A stretch of 64,000 bases of DNA. Origin: Olleya marilimosa CAM030 (GTDB taxonomy: Bacteria; Bacteroidota; Bacteroidia; Flavobacteriales; Flavobacteriaceae). The DNA lies in the NCBI RefSeq assembly GCF_000518485.1, contig NZ_JADR01000007.1:1-64000 (forward strand), in the 5' to 3' direction. The translations under genes and the position numbers were made by a program. Shown piece after piece: positions 62,285-64,000 of the stretch (the first letter of the stretch is position 1; each line of letters begins with the position of its first letter). Under the pieces are notes generated by a model. That model was not told where the DNA came from. It saw only the letters and a program-made list of their open reading frames with translations, and searched no databases.

Positions 62285-62424
62285 ATCTAAAATTTATTCC
62301 TCATTTTACACAATTTACACATAATTACATATTTTGCTTATTGGAGTTTAATCCATCATAACTTCCCTTTATAGTTCCATAAAAAACAACAAACCAAGCG
62401 CTTCATTCTTCAAGGTTTATGTAG

Positions 62425-62432
62425 TATCTTTG
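62425..62432 (+). promoter_or_regulatory. Promoter -7 box for the Mrp-NifU operon
   Basis: TATCTTTG followed by C, an exact TAnnTTTG match, about 105 bases before the mrp ATG. Confidence 0.65.
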
Positions 62433-62435
62433 CAT

Positions 62436-62452
62436 TTTAGAATCATTCTGAA
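62436..62452 (+). promoter_or_regulatory. Candidate operator at the Mrp transcription start
   Basis: TTTAGAAT-C-ATTCTGAA is a 17-base palindrome with one mismatch, placed at the predicted transcription start (about 62438). A metal- or iron-sulfur-responsive repressor could bind here, but the regulator is unknown. Confidence 0.4.
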
Positions 62453-62536
62453 TTAGTTAACTATTATCTAGAGTGGATTATTATAAGCTGTAGGCACAGT
62501 TGTCACGCTTTAATTTACTCTTTTTTCTAAATAATT

Positions 62537-63676
62537 ATGAAATTAAATAAACAAGACATTCTTAAAGCGCTAGAAACTATAACAGTACCAGGAGAAGGTC
62601 AAAATATGGTCGAAAGCGGAGCAATAACAAACGTAGTAACTTTTGCAGACGAGGTTATTGTAGACATAACAATAAAAAACCCAGCCTTACAAGCGCGTAA
62701 AAAAACTGAGGTCGAAATCTTACAAGCCATTCACAAGTTAGTGTATGAAAAAGCAAAGATTAAGGTTAATATTAAAGTAGACGCACCAGAAAAATCAGCA
62801 CCAAACGTCATCAAAGGAAAACACATTCCTGGAATACAAAATATAGTAGCAGTAGCTTCTGGTAAAGGTGGTGTAGGTAAATCTACAGTTACTGCAAACC
62901 TAGCAGTCACATTAGCTAAAATGGGCTTTAAAGTAGGTGTGTTAGATGCTGATATTTACGGACCATCAATGCCAATCATGTTTGATGTAGAGTTGGAACG
63001 TCCATTATCTACAACAGTAGATGGTAAATCAAAAATGAAACCTGTAGAAAACTACGGAGTTAAAATATTATCTATCGGGTTTTTTACAAAACCAGATCAA
63101 GCAGTCGTTTGGCGTGGACCTATGGCAGCAAAAGCATTAAACCAAATGATTTTTGATGCAGCTTGGGGAGAATTAGACTTTTTACTAATTGACTTACCAC
63201 CAGGTACAGGAGATATCCACTTAAGTATCATGCAATCACTACCAATCACAGGAGCAGTAGTGGTAAGTACACCACAAAACGTCGCTTTAGCAGACGCCAA
63301 AAAAGGAGTCGCAATGTTCCAACAAGACAGTATTAACGTACCAGTTTTAGGAATTATTGAAAACATGGCTTACTTTACACCAGCAGAATTGCCAGATAAT
63401 AAATATTATATCTTTGGTAAAGAAGGTGCAAAACATCTAGCTGAAGATTTACAAGTGCCTTTATTAGGAGAGTTACCATTAGTACAAAGCATACGCGAAG
63501 CAGGAGACGTTGGTCGTCCAGCAGCAATGCAAACTGGAACACCTCTAGAAAAAGCATTTGAAACAATAACGCAAAATGTTGTGCAACAAGTGGTGGACAG
63601 AAACGAAAACCTTCCAGCAACTGAAGCAATCAAAATTACCACTATGGCAGGATGTTCTGCAGTTAATAAAAAATAA
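62537..63676 (+). CDS. Mrp/NBP35-type iron-sulfur carrier P-loop ATPase, lacking the CxxC motif
   Basis: 379 residues. An N-terminal MIP18/DUF59 domain (about 1-90) is followed by the P-loop ASGKGGVGKSTVTANLAVTLA and LLIDLPPGTGDIHLS. Mrp/ApbC proteins carry 4Fe-4S clusters to target enzymes. The usual CxxC of the NBP35/ApbC group would be at ENMAYFTPAELPDNKYYIFG, which has no cysteine; the only visible C-terminal Cys is in MAGCSAVNKK. The NifU-domain scaffold gene starts at the base after the stop. Confidence 0.92.
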   Translation: MKLNKQDILKALETITVPGEGQNMVESGAITNVVTFADEVIVDITIKNPALQARKKTEVEILQAIHKLVYEKAKIKVNIKVDAPEKSAPNVIKGKHIPGIQNIVAVASGKGGVGKSTVTANLAVTLAKMGFKVGVLDADIYGPSMPIMFDVELERPLSTTVDGKSKMKPVENYGVKILSIGFFTKPDQAVVWRGPMAAKALNQMIFDAAWGELDFLLIDLPPGTGDIHLSIMQSLPITGAVVVSTPQNVALADAKKGVAMFQQDSINVPVLGIIENMAYFTPAELPDNKYYIFGKEGAKHLAEDLQVPLLGELPLVQSIREAGDVGRPAAMQTGTPLEKAFETITQNVVQQVVDRNENLPATEAIKITTMAGCSAVNKK

Positions 63677-63913
63677 ATGACAACACAAGAACTTAGACTA
63701 AACGTAGAAAAAGCTTTAGAAGAAATTCGTCCTTTTTTACAAAGTGATGGAGGAGACATAGCGCTTTTATCGATTGAAAATAACGAAGTAATAGTGCAAT
63801 TACAAGGTGCTTGTACCTCGTGTAGTGTCAACCAAATGACTTTAAAGTCAGGTGTTGAGATGACTATCAAAAAATACGCGCCACAAATCGAAAAAGTAAC
63901 AAACGTAGCATAA
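63677..63913 (+). CDS. NifU-like scaffold domain protein
   Basis: 78 residues: only the C-terminal NifU (Nfu) domain, with the cluster motif GACTSCSVNQMTLKSGVEMTIKKYAPQ. The CxxC pair assembles or carries a [4Fe-4S] cluster. The gene abuts mrp (ATG right after TAA), so the two work together in cluster delivery. The stop is immediately followed by repeat copy C. Confidence 0.95.
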   Translation: MTTQELRLNVEKALEEIRPFLQSDGGDIALLSIENNEVIVQLQGACTSCSVNQMTLKSGVEMTIKKYAPQIEKVTNVA

Positions 63914-63916
63914 ATT

Positions 63917-64000
63917 TTTGGCGTTACCACAAGGGTTAGGCGCTCGCTACTAGCTAGTGTCGAGGCACTCACACAGTGAGTTTGTGCTGCGTGTAGTCGT
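63917..64000 (+). repeat. Dispersed structured repeat, copy C, cut by the window edge
   Basis: Starts 3 bases after the nifU-domain stop: TTTTGGCGTTACCACAAGGG, then TTAGGCGCTCGC, and continues in a GC-richer sequence (CGAGGCACTCACACAGTGAG) to the end. The first 26 bases match copy B almost exactly; the middle diverges. Truncated here, so its far end is unknown. Confidence 0.7.

Noticed and set aside
63406-63972. Minus-strand open frames over mrp/nifU
   Set aside because: They overlap two confident genes on the other strand and contain no recognisable motif.
1-64000. tRNA or rRNA genes, prophage, insertion sequence, integrase or attachment sites
   Set aside because: None of the gaps shows a cloverleaf or rRNA motif, and no transposase, integrase or phage structural gene is present.

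Overview
The window is about 34% GC and reads as the chromosome of a marine or psychrotolerant member of the Flavobacteriaceae (phylum Bacteroidota; I would guess the Olleya/Lacinutrix/Psychroserpens/Winogradskyella neighbourhood, which is an inference). The support is a PorP/SprF plus TPR-OmpA pair of the type IX secretion system (T9SS), the gliding genes gldE and gldD, three proteins with T9SS type A C-terminal sorting tails, Bacteroidota-restricted families (DUF4199, DUF4271, DUF4296, DUF4301, DUF3098, DUF3127), and many TAnnTTTG promoter boxes. It is mostly an ordinary core-genome segment. I see no prophage, CRISPR array, insertion sequence, rRNA or tRNA. The unusual material is small proteins, protein tails, RNA leaders and several palindromic repeat families.

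Layout. 1-2.4 kb: T9SS outer-membrane/periplasm pair (PorP-like fragment, PorE-like OmpA). 2.6-8.5 kb: RNase E/G, a 30-residue Lys/Arg-rich probable ribosomal protein, HU, mutY, ssb, gldE, gldD. 8.5-14.2 kb: an HMA lipoprotein with a Cys-rich tail, an EamA exporter, a catalytic/non-catalytic M16 peptidase pair, DUF4199. 14.3-17.3 kb: ribosomal L21 (with an extra helix-hairpin-helix tail) and L27, a DinB-like protein, ahcY. 17.4-22.1 kb: a tightly overlapping seven-gene operon (phosphopantetheinyl transferase, GGGP/HepGP synthase, thiamine-binding protein, PnuC-type transporter, NadR-type kinase, DUF4301, ArfB), followed at 22.2 kb by a TPP riboswitch and the TonB-dependent receptor it controls. 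24.7-35.5 kb: a Rieske-like lipoprotein, greA, a HIT protein, a histidine kinase, flavin reductase, DUF3127, aat, tag, a thioredoxin-like protein, a TonB-like protein, and the truB/uppP/DUF3098/ftsX cluster.

35.6-46.2 kb: leuS with a palindromic repeat inside its coding sequence, two 175-bp structured repeats, a YugP protease, a BI-1 protein, a T9SS cargo protein, an Lrp regulator, saccharopine dehydrogenase, DUF423, pckA. 46.3-56.4 kb: hemD, DUF4271, a GT2 glycosyltransferase, pyrC, a DUF4296 lipoprotein, an epimerase, tyrS, a LuxE-like protein, two T9SS cargo proteins. 56.8-64 kb: a response regulator/histidine kinase pair, a MurG-like glycosyltransferase, trmB, a LysE exporter, an alkyltransferase-like protein, an orphan lipoprotein, and an Mrp/NifU-domain iron-sulfur pair.

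How it fits together: the T9SS and gliding genes make and anchor the secretion/motility machinery that would export the three sorting-tail proteins. The TPP-switched receptor, the thiamine-binding protein and the PnuC/kinase pair suggest a vitamin salvage route. The most noteworthy non-genic signal is a dispersed structured repeat with three copies (42.5, 59.6 and 63.9 kb), two of them starting just after stop codons and one carrying an extended hairpin arm. No complete new defence or biosynthetic system is evident.
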